64,000 nt of DNA from Pseudomonadota bacterium (GTDB lineage Bacteria > Pseudomonadota > Gammaproteobacteria > Steroidobacterales > Steroidobacteraceae), in NCBI GenBank assembly GCA_018240525.1, contig JAFEFN010000013.1, positions 186,001 to 250,000 on the forward strand, given 5' to 3'. The notes beneath the pieces are model-generated. The model did not search any database and was not told the origin of the DNA. It saw nothing but the letters and a program-made list of their open reading frames with translations. This document shows, in pieces, positions 1 to 7,842 of this stretch. A program made the position numbers and the translations under genes. The first letter of the stretch is position 1. Every line of letters begins with the position of its first letter.

Positions 1-45
1 GGCGGCCGCCGGCCGCAGCAGTGCGGCGACAACGGGGGATGCCAC
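1..45 (-). CDS. Possible start of the next gene of the transfer operon (cut by left edge)
   Basis: One base after the stop of the preceding gene, a GTG at 45 opens a reading frame that stays open for 15 codons to the window edge. A relaxase commonly follows the coupling protein in this type of operon, so this could be its N-terminus. The fragment is too short to recognise and has no well-spaced ribosome binding site, so this is only a candidate. Confidence 0.25.
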   Translation of the reverse strand, partial: MASPVVAALLRPAAA

Positions 46-46
46 C

Positions 47-541
47 TCAGTAGCCCTGGAGCACGCGGTAGTCCGCCGCTTCCCCATAGGGGGGAGCGGA
101 GCGGTCGATGCGGGCGCACAGGCGCTGGGCCGTTCCGCACCGCCTCAGATCCGCCGCGCCGCCCGCCGCGCGCAGACGTGCCACGTTGGCGCCCATCAGC
201 TCGCTCCTGGCATGCAGCGCCGCGAGCTCGGCCGGGGTGGGCAGAAGCCACCACGACAGCGCCACGGGGGTCGCGCAGGCAAGCGTCATGAGCACGAGGC
301 CGAGGGCCAGGAAGCGGCGGTTTGCGCGGTGCGCGAGCGCGCGCAGGCTCTCGGCGGCCAGCTGGCTGTTCCGATGCAGCGCGGCGAGCTCCTCGAGAAG
401 GGTCGCGCGGATCTCCTCCCGCACGACCGCATCCAGCCCGGTGCACTGCTCGCGCAGCGACTCGATCGCCGCGAGTGCGGTCGCCTGGTGCGCTTCCGCG
501 GCCTCCATGAGCAGGCCGATCTTCAGCTGCGACTCTTCCAC
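47..541 (-). CDS. Coiled-coil membrane protein of the conjugation/T4SS operon
   Basis: A 164-residue protein with a GTG start, 7 bases after the coupling-protein stop. Residues 1-70 are Glu/Ala/Leu-rich and look coiled-coil-like. One membrane helix lies at about 77-100. A short C-terminal soluble tail contains two cysteines (about 135 and 142) and ends in an RVLQGY motif. The position at the end of a virB operon and this N-coil / helix / Cys tail layout resemble the MobB/TraK-like relaxosome accessory proteins encoded between coupling protein and relaxase; that assignment is an inference from layout and memory of the family. It probably helps bring the relaxosome to the membrane. No enzymatic motif is visible. 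Confidence 0.6.
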   Translation of the reverse strand: MEESQLKIGLLMEAAEAHQATALAAIESLREQCTGLDAVVREEIRATLLEELAALHRNSQLAAESLRALAHRANRRFLALGLVLMTLACATPVALSWWLLPTPAELAALHARSELMGANVARLRAAGGAADLRRCGTAQRLCARIDRSAPPYGEAADYRVLQGY

Positions 542-548
542 GGCCGTC

Positions 549-2216
549 TCACGACAGCCCGGTGTCCAGGCCTTGGGCGGCGCTGGCCGGGGATGCCGCT
601 GGCACCGACAGGGACGCCACGCGCCCGAGCTGCCGATCCTCTTCGCGCGCCGCCGCTCGCGGCTGCAACCGGACCCGCTGCCAGTACGGGCGCGAGGCGA
701 TCTTCAGGTAGCCGGAAAGGTCCGGGAGCTGTTCGATCTGCGCGGGCATCACCGCCGATTCGATCCCGATGTGCTCGGCCCGGGTGACCGAGGACAGCAT
801 CTGCGTGGCATGCCGCGAGCGGGACACGCTGGTGCGCAGGACCTCGCGTTCCCCGATCAGCCGCGAGGCGAACTGCGAGGTCCCGCCGTGCTCGCTACCC
901 GAGCAGCGAAGGACCAGAGTATTTCCGCAGTTCTCGACCAGGGTGTTGGCTTCCCCCTGACCGTATGTGGAAGAGACCTGCGCAGCTGACTGGAAGCCCA
1001 GCACGCAGCGACCGCCGAACTTGCGCAGACGCGCCAGTGCGTCCTTCAGCCCATCGATCTGGCCGAGCGCATCCAGCTCATCCACAACGAACCACAGCCG
1101 CTGGTCGCCCTCTTCCTTTTGCAGGGCCTCGAAGATTGCCAGGCGCATCCAGGCGGAGATGGTCGAGCGCAGTGCAGCGACCTGACCGGCGCGGTAGGGA
1201 ATGAACAGCACCCCGTGCCGGTCCTGGTCCGCCACCCACTGGCGCACCGACAGCGGCGTGCTCGTCTGCCGCGAGACATAGTCCAGGGCCCCGACCGCGG
1301 ACGCCGTGACCGAGCGAATCGAATCGAACATTCGGCCGTTGTGCTCCTCGAGGAAAGGCTGGGCCGGGGTGCCACCCACGAGGGTCCTGAGCTCCGGGGT
1401 GCCGGCAACCACGAGCAGGCGATAGAGTTCGCGCACGTCGCGGCTGCCGGCGGCATGCGCTTGCGCGGTGACGGCGCTGAAGAAAGTGCGCGCGTAGCCG
1501 CGCCAGCTGCGGTCAGAGCCCTCGTGGTCCGGGATCAGCGAGCGGGCCAGCTGCTCGACGTCGTAATCGTCATTGATCTCGCCGAACACGTCCCAGCGGG
1601 CCGAGGCTGGCTCGAAGGGGTTGAGGATCACATCGCCGCGCTCCCGGCGGTAGAAGCGCCTCAGGTAGCCGCCGTCCGGGTCTGCGATGACGGCGCGGTC
1701 GCCGCGTCGCAGCGCCGTCTCGAGCAGCTCGTGGATGGCGGTGCTCTTGCCCGTGCCGGTCGTGCCGATGAACTTGAAGTGCTTGACCTCGTCCTCCGCC
1801 GACAGGCGGATTCCGGCGATGCTCACCTGCTCGTGCACGGCACGCCGCCCTTCGGTGCGCCGGGGACGCACGGGTGCCGGTGCCTCCTCCACCACCAGCG
1901 CTCCGCGCTGGTGCACCGGGGCGTGCCGCACGGTGCGACCCAGCGCGCGGCCGGCGGCATAACCGACGGCGGCACTGACCGCGGTGCCGAGGGCGAGTTG
2001 CGTCGACGCCAGCGTGGCGCCCACGTGCAGCAAGGCCTCGGCTCCGGCAATGCCCGCGCCCGTCAGCACGGTCAGCGGCGCGGCGATCAGCGGGGAACCC
2101 AGTGCCCGCACCATCGGCGCGCGGGCGCGCAGCAGGCCCGCCACCATCGGCGCCTGAACCGCCGCGTACGCGCCGAACAGCCCGGGCCAGCCATGCAGCA
2201 GCGATTCAAGTGCCAT
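549..2216 (-). CDS. traD: Type IV coupling protein, VirD4/TraD-like DNA-transport ATPase
   Basis: A 555-aa inner-membrane ATPase that would link the relaxosome or substrate to the secretion channel. The N-terminus has hydrophobic segments at about 20-85. The Walker A motif GTTGTGKST is at about 151-159 and a Walker B-like segment WFVVDELDALG follows. A further conserved stretch, GFQSAAQVSSTYG, is typical of the TraD/TrwB-type nucleotide-binding domain. The ATG at 2216 is chosen because it overlaps the end of virB11 by 11 bases and is followed directly by the hydrophobic N-terminus; the frame upstream of it reads as Arg/Cys-rich nonsense. The family is normally 500-650 aa, so the gene looks complete. 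It is translationally coupled to virB11. Confidence 0.9.
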   Translation of the reverse strand: MALESLLHGWPGLFGAYAAVQAPMVAGLLRARAPMVRALGSPLIAAPLTVLTGAGIAGAEALLHVGATLASTQLALGTAVSAAVGYAAGRALGRTVRHAPVHQRGALVVEEAPAPVRPRRTEGRRAVHEQVSIAGIRLSAEDEVKHFKFIGTTGTGKSTAIHELLETALRRGDRAVIADPDGGYLRRFYRRERGDVILNPFEPASARWDVFGEINDDYDVEQLARSLIPDHEGSDRSWRGYARTFFSAVTAQAHAAGSRDVRELYRLLVVAGTPELRTLVGGTPAQPFLEEHNGRMFDSIRSVTASAVGALDYVSRQTSTPLSVRQWVADQDRHGVLFIPYRAGQVAALRSTISAWMRLAIFEALQKEEGDQRLWFVVDELDALGQIDGLKDALARLRKFGGRCVLGFQSAAQVSSTYGQGEANTLVENCGNTLVLRCSGSEHGGTSQFASRLIGEREVLRTSVSRSRHATQMLSSVTRAEHIGIESAVMPAQIEQLPDLSGYLKIASRPYWQRVRLQPRAAAREEDRQLGRVASLSVPAASPASAAQGLDTGLS

Positions 2217-3285
2217 CGCTGTTGCTCCGGCTGGCGGGCCGACCGCGCGACCGCCGGCGCGACGGGTCGAACCACACCTCGCTGACGATGCGGCGATGCC
2301 CCTGCACCGAACACTGAATGACGACGTCCACCAGCAGATGCAACAGGCTCTTGATATCGCGCCGCGCCAGTCCCGAGCCCGCACTGCTCTGTCTGACCAG
2401 GAGCGTCAGTTGCTCGAACGCCAGCGCGGCGCTGCTGGCATGCACGCTCGTGATCGAGCCGGGGTGACCGGAGTTCACGTTGCGCAGGTAGTCGAATGCT
2501 TCCTCGGCGCGAAGTTCGGCCAGGAGAATGCGGTCCGGGCGCATCCGCAGGCAGCACTCCAGCAGCTGCTTCGGTGTGACCCGCGCCTGGCCCTGGTCGT
2601 CCTTGCTGTAGAACAGGCGCACGTGGTTCGGATGGGCATCCAGCACCAGCTCGCGCGCGTCCTCGATGGTGATCAGCCGTTCCGAGGCCGGAATCTCGCG
2701 GATGAGGCTCTTGGTCCAGGTGGTCTTGCCTGAGCCGGTCGGACCGGAAACGATGATGTTCTTCCGCGCTAGTACCGCGACCCGCATGAAGGCGGCGTAG
2801 TCTCCGCGCGCCTGCAGCCGCAGCAATTCGCGGTCGTCGCCGGCCCTCGCATCGGCCGGTTCACGCAGCTGGGCAAAGGCGCCTTGCTGCGACAGCTCCT
2901 CGATGGACCAGACGCTGTCGGCGGGACGGCGGATCGTGATCGCCACGCATCCGCGGGTCGTGGCCGGCGGCAGTACGATCTGGACCCGCTCGCCGGAAGG
3001 AAGCGCAGCCGACAGCAGCGGCGATGACTCGTCGACCCGTTGGCGCGTCACGTTGGCGATCAGCTTGGCCAGGCGGCGGCACCAGTCGAAGTCCGCGCAG
3101 GGCAGTGCCTGGCAACGCCATCCCCCGCGGCTCTCGATGAAGACCTCCCGCGGCCGGTTGATGCACAGCTCCGTTACCTCCGGGTCCGCCAGCAGCGGTC
3201 GCAGCGCACGCATCGTGAGCTCGAGCGCGCTCGACTCCCCGTCGCGGCCGGCGCTACCGGCCGCCTCAGGGCCTGACCGCGGCAT
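2206..3285 (-). CDS. virB11: VirB11-type secretion/pilus ATPase
   Basis: A 359-aa cytoplasmic hexameric ATPase of the type IV secretion apparatus. Walker A is GPTGSGKT at about residues 181-188. An Asp box (ITIEDARELV), an LLAELRAEEAFDYLR Walker B region and a conserved GHPGSITSVHA His box follow, as in VirB11/TrbB/PilT-like proteins. The ATG at 3285 (MPRSGPEA) overlaps the virB10 3' end by 20 bases. A longer in-frame start at 3408 would extend deep into virB10 and is unlikely. It would switch the machine between pilus assembly and substrate transfer together with VirB4 and the coupling protein. Confidence 0.92.
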   Translation of the reverse strand: MPRSGPEAAGSAGRDGESSALELTMRALRPLLADPEVTELCINRPREVFIESRGGWRCQALPCADFDWCRRLAKLIANVTRQRVDESSPLLSAALPSGERVQIVLPPATTRGCVAITIRRPADSVWSIEELSQQGAFAQLREPADARAGDDRELLRLQARGDYAAFMRVAVLARKNIIVSGPTGSGKTTWTKSLIREIPASERLITIEDARELVLDAHPNHVRLFYSKDDQGQARVTPKQLLECCLRMRPDRILLAELRAEEAFDYLRNVNSGHPGSITSVHASSAALAFEQLTLLVRQSSAGSGLARRDIKSLLHLLVDVVIQCSVQGHRRIVSEVWFDPSRRRSRGRPASRSNSDGT

Positions 3286-4462
3286 GCAGTTCATAGACGG
3301 ACCGGAAATCGACGTCCCGTGCAACCAGGACCTGGATGCGATCGCCATTGCGCTTCGTGATGGTCGGCGGAATGCGCAGGGTGTCCTTGAAGACCTCGGT
3401 GGCCACATCCTGGGACGCCGACGGGGCGTAGACCACCGTGCCCCCGGCCGGGCTCACCGCCTGGACCGCAGCCTGCACACCCCCGTTGATCAGCGAGATG
3501 AGGATGCCGGCGCCGAAGCGCTGCCAGAAATGCCGGTCGACTTCGCCTGGCAGTCCGGAGCGGCCCAGCTCGTCGGTTCCGGGAGAATCCAGCGGCACGA
3601 CGACACCGCCCGGGGTGCGCGCCTGGGTCCACAGCACGAACAGACGCGCCTGGCCCTGCTGCACCTGCCCGCGGGTCTCTCCCACGAGCTTGGTCCCACG
3701 CTCGAGCAGCACGACACGTCCGTCGGTGCCGAAGATGTCCGCGGCGGTCACGCAGGTCGTCATGCCCGGCAGCGTCGAATCGATCGCCGTCTCGAGGGTG
3801 CAGTCGATGAAGGCGCCCTTGGGAAGCAGGAAGCGCGGATTGGCAAGTCGCTGCGCCGACACGGAGGCGGTAGCCGTCGGCTCGAGCAGGGCCGTCATGG
3901 CGGAAGCGCCGCCAGCTCCTTCGCGGCCCCCGCCCATCGCCGGCTCGGGGCGCGCGAGGGGCCCGGCAACGTCCGCGGGGTGGGCCGGAGCGCCCGGTGC
4001 AAATACGGCCCCCGAAAGTCGCCGCTCCAGCGCCAGTTCCGCCGGAGTCTTCGCGGCGGGTTGGCCCTCCCCGCTCATGGGGACGGCTCCGCCGGGAGCC
4101 AGGGAGAGCGGCAAGTCACTCACGGGCGGTGGCGGGGCGACACGCTGAGCCTGCATGACGGGCTGCTCGATCGGACCGAGTGCCGGCAAGGGCATCTCGC
4201 CCTGGGCGCGGCTGGCGAGGCTCGCCTGCGCGGCCTGCCGTGCCCGCGCCGGACGGCTCAGCGCATGCGCGTAATACCAGCTCAGCGCCCCACCGCCCAA
4301 TACGATCATGAGTCCGGCCGCCAGCACGCTGCTGGCGCGCGACTGCATGCCGTGCGCTGCGGCCACCAGGGCCGCCGCCCGCTCGCCGGCCACGGTCCCG
4401 GGGCTGACGTGCGCTTGCGGCTGCGCCGGCCGTCTCCGGATCCATGCAGACAGCAACCTCAT
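3266..4462 (-). CDS. virB10: VirB10 core-complex protein
   Basis: A 398-aa bitopic protein that spans both membranes in the T4SS core. A short cytoplasmic N-terminus is followed by a membrane helix at about residues 44-62. Next comes a Pro/Ala-rich periplasmic linker, then the conserved C-terminal TrbI/VirB10 domain with FLLPKGAFIDCTLETAI, TTCVTAADIFG and GTKLVGETRG, all typical of the family. Length agrees with VirB10 proteins (about 380-400 aa). The start ATG overlaps the virB9 stop (ATGA), so the two are translationally coupled. Confidence 0.94.
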   Translation of the reverse strand: MRLLSAWIRRRPAQPQAHVSPGTVAGERAAALVAAAHGMQSRASSVLAAGLMIVLGGGALSWYYAHALSRPARARQAAQASLASRAQGEMPLPALGPIEQPVMQAQRVAPPPPVSDLPLSLAPGGAVPMSGEGQPAAKTPAELALERRLSGAVFAPGAPAHPADVAGPLARPEPAMGGGREGAGGASAMTALLEPTATASVSAQRLANPRFLLPKGAFIDCTLETAIDSTLPGMTTCVTAADIFGTDGRVVLLERGTKLVGETRGQVQQGQARLFVLWTQARTPGGVVVPLDSPGTDELGRSGLPGEVDRHFWQRFGAGILISLINGGVQAAVQAVSPAGGTVVYAPSASQDVATEVFKDTLRIPPTITKRNGDRIQVLVARDVDFRSVYELHAAVRP

Positions 4463-5262
4463 GGCCTGACCCGCGGATCGCGTTCGATGCCCGGCGCGAT
4501 GGTTCCGGATGGCAGCCGTTCCCCTCCTCCGCCGAAGGCCTCGTTGACGATGCAGCCGGCCAGCGCCCCGCGGCGCACCTGCAGCTCGCGCACGACCCGG
4601 TGCACGACCACTTCATCGGCTTCGACCGTGAAATTCACCAGAGACTCGCTCTGGTCTTCGTTGCGAACGAAGATGGCAGGCAACTCCTGCCGGCTGCCGA
4701 AGGACAGGTGGGTCTGGACCCCGTCGTCCCAGGCTGCGATCGGCTTCAGTGCGCTGCTGCCGCGGTAGCCGTACTGCAGGTTGTGGGGCCGCGCGGCGAC
4801 TGCCTGGACGAAACCACCCTCGAGCGCTGCGGCCGGCTCCGCCTGCGGGGACGGCGCGTACACGAAGCGCAGGACATAGACGACGTCGCCAAGGGCGGGG
4901 TCCGGCCGCCGGTCACTTGCCTGGTAGTCGAAATGGTAGGTGCGGCGGTCCGTGATGACGGTGAGGTTCGTGGCGATGCCGGAGGCGCGGGGCTTGAGAA
5001 AAAGATGATTCGCCTGGGCACCGAAGGTGAGGCTCTCGACATCGCCGGCCCCCAGGCCCAGGAAGGCCTCGCCAACCTCGAACTCGAGATCCACCTGGTA
5101 GCCGGCATAGCCACGCAGCCGGTACACCTCGTCCGGCGCATAAACCACCGTGCGGATGCGGCTGTCCGTGGCACCCGCGGCCGAGGCGCTCGACATGCAC
5201 TGCGCTGCGCAGAGCCCGGAGAACGCGAGAAGCACGGCCGCCAGGCCATGATCGCCGATCAC
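4459..5262 (-). CDS. virB9: VirB9 outer-membrane core protein
   Basis: A 267-aa exported protein of the VirB9/CagX/TrbG family that forms the outer-membrane ring with VirB7 and VirB10. The GTG at 5262 is chosen because an AAGGAG ribosome binding site sits 7 bases upstream (5275-5270) and the preceding virB8 stop ends at 5267. Translation from it gives a signal peptide ending near residue 25-28. Family features are RTVVYAPDEVYRLRG, NLTVITDRRTYHFDY and VVYVLRFVY. A cysteine near the C-terminus (about 237, in AGCIVNEAF) is well placed to pair with the VirB7-like lipoprotein. A longer version starting at 5301 would be Arg-rich and lacks an equivalent ribosome binding site. Confidence 0.92.
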   Translation of the reverse strand: MIGDHGLAAVLLAFSGLCAAQCMSSASAAGATDSRIRTVVYAPDEVYRLRGYAGYQVDLEFEVGEAFLGLGAGDVESLTFGAQANHLFLKPRASGIATNLTVITDRRTYHFDYQASDRRPDPALGDVVYVLRFVYAPSPQAEPAAALEGGFVQAVAARPHNLQYGYRGSSALKPIAAWDDGVQTHLSFGSRQELPAIFVRNEDQSESLVNFTVEADEVVVHRVVRELQVRRGALAGCIVNEAFGGGGERLPSGTIAPGIERDPRVRP

Positions 5263-5266
5263 GTTC

Positions 5267-5980
5267 TCACTCCTTCGCCGGGCTTTGCGGCGGCGGCGCA
5301 ATGACTTCCGGTTCCGCCGTCAGTTCCAGGATCCTGAACCCCAGCGGGTTCCAGCGACGCACGCGTGGATCCTGTGACGGCGCCCCATAGGCGTATTGGA
5401 TCGTCGAGATCCAGTGCGTCACGCGCTCCGCCGTACCATTGGCGTGGCTCTCCACTTTCAGATAGCGCACCTGCGCAAGGTCGTCTGCGCCACTGGCGCG
5501 CTCGAAGAAGCTCACCGACTCGACTTGCACGCGCACGCTGCTGCCGTCCTTGTGAAGGTTGAGGGGGGAGGCGGGATTGCTGGAATTCCAGAGTGCAAAC
5601 CACGCCTGGTTGCGCTGCACGGAGTGGAATGCACCGCACTCCTCGTAGTCACTTTCTGCGGTGGCGTAGTTGAAGCGCTCGCAAGTGGCAACGTAGTGAC
5701 TCAGGAAGTAGCGCGTCACGGCCTGCTCCAGGACCGCGCCGCCCTTGTAGGCAGGCACGACATCGACGATTCCGGTCGAGCTGTCGACGCGCACCACGAA
5801 GGGATCCACGCGCTTGAGCGGCATCAGCATCGCGAGCGCCGCGCTCGCCGCCATGGCAGACAGCCAGCCGGCCGCAGCCACCTGCCAGGCCCGGCGCTCG
5901 CTGCGGCGCTGCATCTCGCGGCGATTCTCGTCCCAGCTGGCCGCTTCGCGGAAATATCCATCGAGCGAGTCAGTGTTCAT
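5267..5980 (-). CDS. virB8: VirB8 inner-membrane assembly factor
   Basis: A 237-aa bitopic protein. A cytoplasmic N-terminus (about 1-32) and one membrane helix (about 33-55) precede the periplasmic VirB8/TrbF NTF2-like domain. Motifs include KRVDPFVVRVDSSTG, VTRYFLSHYVATCE and VRYLKVESHANG. The start MNTDSLDGYF at 5980 overlaps the end of the VirB7-like lipoprotein gene by 11 bases. VirB8 nucleates the inner-membrane complex and contacts VirB9 and VirB10. Length is normal for the family. Confidence 0.93.
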   Translation of the reverse strand: MNTDSLDGYFREAASWDENRREMQRRSERRAWQVAAAGWLSAMAASAALAMLMPLKRVDPFVVRVDSSTGIVDVVPAYKGGAVLEQAVTRYFLSHYVATCERFNYATAESDYEECGAFHSVQRNQAWFALWNSSNPASPLNLHKDGSSVRVQVESVSFFERASGADDLAQVRYLKVESHANGTAERVTHWISTIQYAYGAPSQDPRVRRWNPLGFRILELTAEPEVIAPPPQSPAKE

Positions 5981-6122
5981 GGGCTTCCCGGGTCCTGCGC
6001 TCCGGCTGTTCGGGAGCATTGATTGGCTCGAGGGCGCCGGAACAGCGGCGCGGTTGCGGTGTCGAGCAGCTCGTGACGGCCAGCAGCATCAGGACCAGCA
6101 GCACACGCACGGGTGGTGACAT
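5970..6122 (-). CDS. virB7: VirB7-like short lipoprotein
   Basis: A 50-aa gene in the exact virB7 position between virB6 and virB8. The N-terminus MSPPVRVLLVLMLLAVTSC is a lipoprotein signal, with the lipidated cysteine at residue 19 in a VTSC lipobox. A second cysteine lies 8 residues later (27). In Agrobacterium the VirB7 second cysteine is disulphide-linked to VirB9, and the VirB9 encoded here has a C-terminal cysteine to match. An AGAGGA-like ribosome binding site lies about 7 bases upstream of the ATG, and the 3' end overlaps virB8. Sequence similarity among VirB7 proteins is always low, so the call rests on size, lipobox and order. Confidence 0.8.
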   Translation of the reverse strand: MSPPVRVLLVLMLLAVTSCSTPQPRRCSGALEPINAPEQPERRTREAHEH

Positions 6123-6139
6123 CGTCGTGTCCTCTTGGG

Positions 6140-7099
6140 TCAGGGGGTCCGCCAGGCGGCCTCTTGGAGAGTGATCCGCGTGCCCGCTGGCGAAGGGGGC
6201 GCGGTCAGTGCGGCGACACCAGCGCCCGCGGTGACACGGCCGGCGCGCGCACCCTGTCGCAGGCCCCAGCTCACCGCGCCGCTGACGACACCGTAGCTCG
6301 AGAGCGCAACGCCGCCGGCCAGCGCCGCCGCGATCGGCATGACCTGCCGCATCAGCAGGAATACGAGGACGCTCATGAGCACCATGTCCAGCGCATCGAC
6401 CGTGACGATGGCAGCGCCACGCGCTGCGGTTTGCGAGGCATAGGACTCCACCACCTGCAGCAGCAGGGCCGCCACCAGCACGGTCAGGATGGTGATGAAA
6501 GCGTAGTTGGCCAGCTGTGCCAGCCACGCCTCGAAGAGCCGCCGCGTGCCATCGAATAACAAGAGCGCCAGGAACAGCGGCCCGAGCGCAAGAAGTACCG
6601 CAAGGGCAATGCTGGAGAGCGCGATCAGGAACATCGTGTAGACACACAACAGGCCCATCAGCACCCACACCACCGCTCCGGCAACGTAGTAGCCAAAGTC
6701 GCCGCTGAACACGCCGCCGTTGTTCCACAGGTACCCGGCGACAGTCCCGCCGCGCGCCCAGATGGCATCCAGCGTGTTCACCGGATCGCCCGCACCGACG
6801 ATCGCCGCGGCCAGCTGGGCGGGCGCGCGATAGAAGGTGTCCACGATGAGGCTGTTGTACAGCCACAGATGCAGCGCACCGCCGAGCACGATCGCCAGCG
6901 TCGCCAGCCGGCGCAGTCCGGCCGCCAGCGGCTCCTCGATACGGCCCGTCAGCTGCAGATACCCCCAGACCATGACGTAGATCGTCGCGAGCGTGACGAT
7001 GACCGGCTCCAGCGCACCGGCCACCAGTGCCGTATTGGTGCCGATGTAGCCGGTCAGTTGCGCACCCAGCCAGGACCAGAACGTGCCGAAGAATCCCAT
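6140..7099 (-). CDS. virB6: VirB6 polytopic membrane channel subunit
   Basis: A 319-aa integral membrane protein of the VirB6/TrbL family with at least six predicted helices, for example around 15-45, 55-75, 140-165, 170-195, 215-240 and 255-285. The N-terminal GFFGTFWSWLGAQLTGYI and the central large periplasmic loop with WNNGGVFSGDFGYYV fit the family. The start ATG at 7099 lies 11 bases after the virB5 stop; an upstream in-frame ATG at 7192 would lie inside virB5 and gives an Arg/Pro-rich extension. VirB6 is part of the inner-membrane translocation path. Confidence 0.88.
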   Translation of the reverse strand: MGFFGTFWSWLGAQLTGYIGTNTALVAGALEPVIVTLATIYVMVWGYLQLTGRIEEPLAAGLRRLATLAIVLGGALHLWLYNSLIVDTFYRAPAQLAAAIVGAGDPVNTLDAIWARGGTVAGYLWNNGGVFSGDFGYYVAGAVVWVLMGLLCVYTMFLIALSSIALAVLLALGPLFLALLLFDGTRRLFEAWLAQLANYAFITILTVLVAALLLQVVESYASQTAARGAAIVTVDALDMVLMSVLVFLLMRQVMPIAAALAGGVALSSYGVVSGAVSWGLRQGARAGRVTAGAGVAALTAPPSPAGTRITLQEAAWRTP

Positions 7100-7110
7100 G
7101 CCGGCACCGC

Positions 7111-7815
7111 CTAGGGCTGGGGCTGGAACCGGTCGGCGAACTGGCCGTGGCCGGCGAGCGCCAGCTCGTGCGCATGCTGGGTAGCCGCCCACTGATCGGC
7201 CTGCAGTCCTTGGAAGAGGACCTGCACCTTGGTGTGTTCGTTCTGCAGCATGGCGTTCTCGGCGGCGATGCGAGCGGCAAGGTCGAGGGAAGCCTTCTCA
7301 TCGCCGGCCCGCCCGAGGGTCGCGACCAGCTGTTGCAGAGCCGCGAAGCGACCGCTGGAATTCGCCAGCGACATGCGGGAAAGGCCCTGCAGCAGCGCGG
7401 CGTTCTGGCGTTGCGTGTCCATCTGGGCGGCGGTCGCTGCGGGCAGCGTCGCCAGGCGCTGAGCGCTGAGCACGCTCTCCGCCCGGTAGGCATCTTTCAC
7501 CACTGCTGCCAGGTCCGGGTACGCTCCGCTTGCGGGCAGTGCCGTCAGCGCCGCCCAATCCGCCGGCAGGTAGTTGCGATCCGTTCCGGCGAGCAGTTGT
7601 TCCATCCCCCGCGGCCCGGTGACCGCCCGGTACTGCGCCTGCGCCTGCGCAAGCTCGCCGCGCGCCGTGGCGAGCTGCTGCTCGAGGGTCTGCAGCTGCG
7701 AGACCAACTGTGTCACCGAGGCCACGTCGATCACCGCGAACTGGGCACGTGCAACGCCCGCGGCCTGTAGCAGTACCGGAAACACGAAAAGTGGCCAGAT
7801 TCTGTGCGCGCGCAT
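7111..7815 (-). CDS. virB5: VirB5 minor pilus protein
   Basis: A 234-aa secreted protein. The signal peptide MRAHRIWPLFVFPVLLQAAG is cut near ARA-QF (residue 24/25). The mature part is almost entirely helical, Gln/Ala-rich and coiled-coil-like, as in VirB5/TraC proteins that sit at the pilus tip. A good ribosome binding site (GAGAGGAG, 8 bases from the ATG) supports the start. Located between virB4 and virB6 as in the Agrobacterium operon. Confidence 0.85.
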   Translation of the reverse strand: MRAHRIWPLFVFPVLLQAAGVARAQFAVIDVASVTQLVSQLQTLEQQLATARGELAQAQAQYRAVTGPRGMEQLLAGTDRNYLPADWAALTALPASGAYPDLAAVVKDAYRAESVLSAQRLATLPAATAAQMDTQRQNAALLQGLSRMSLANSSGRFAALQQLVATLGRAGDEKASLDLAARIAAENAMLQNEHTKVQVLFQGLQADQWAATQHAHELALAGHGQFADRFQPQP

Positions 7816-7842
7816 GGTCAGGCTCCTCTCTTGTGGTGCGAC

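Noticed and set aside
1119..2285. Long + strand open frame opposite the coupling-protein gene
   Set aside because: Antisense to a gene with clear Walker motifs; composition is Arg/Gly/Ala/His-rich as expected for a shadow frame in GC-rich DNA.
2903..4768. 621-codon + strand open frame opposite virB11/virB10/virB9
   Set aside because: Spans three well-supported genes on the other strand and contains no recognisable domain.
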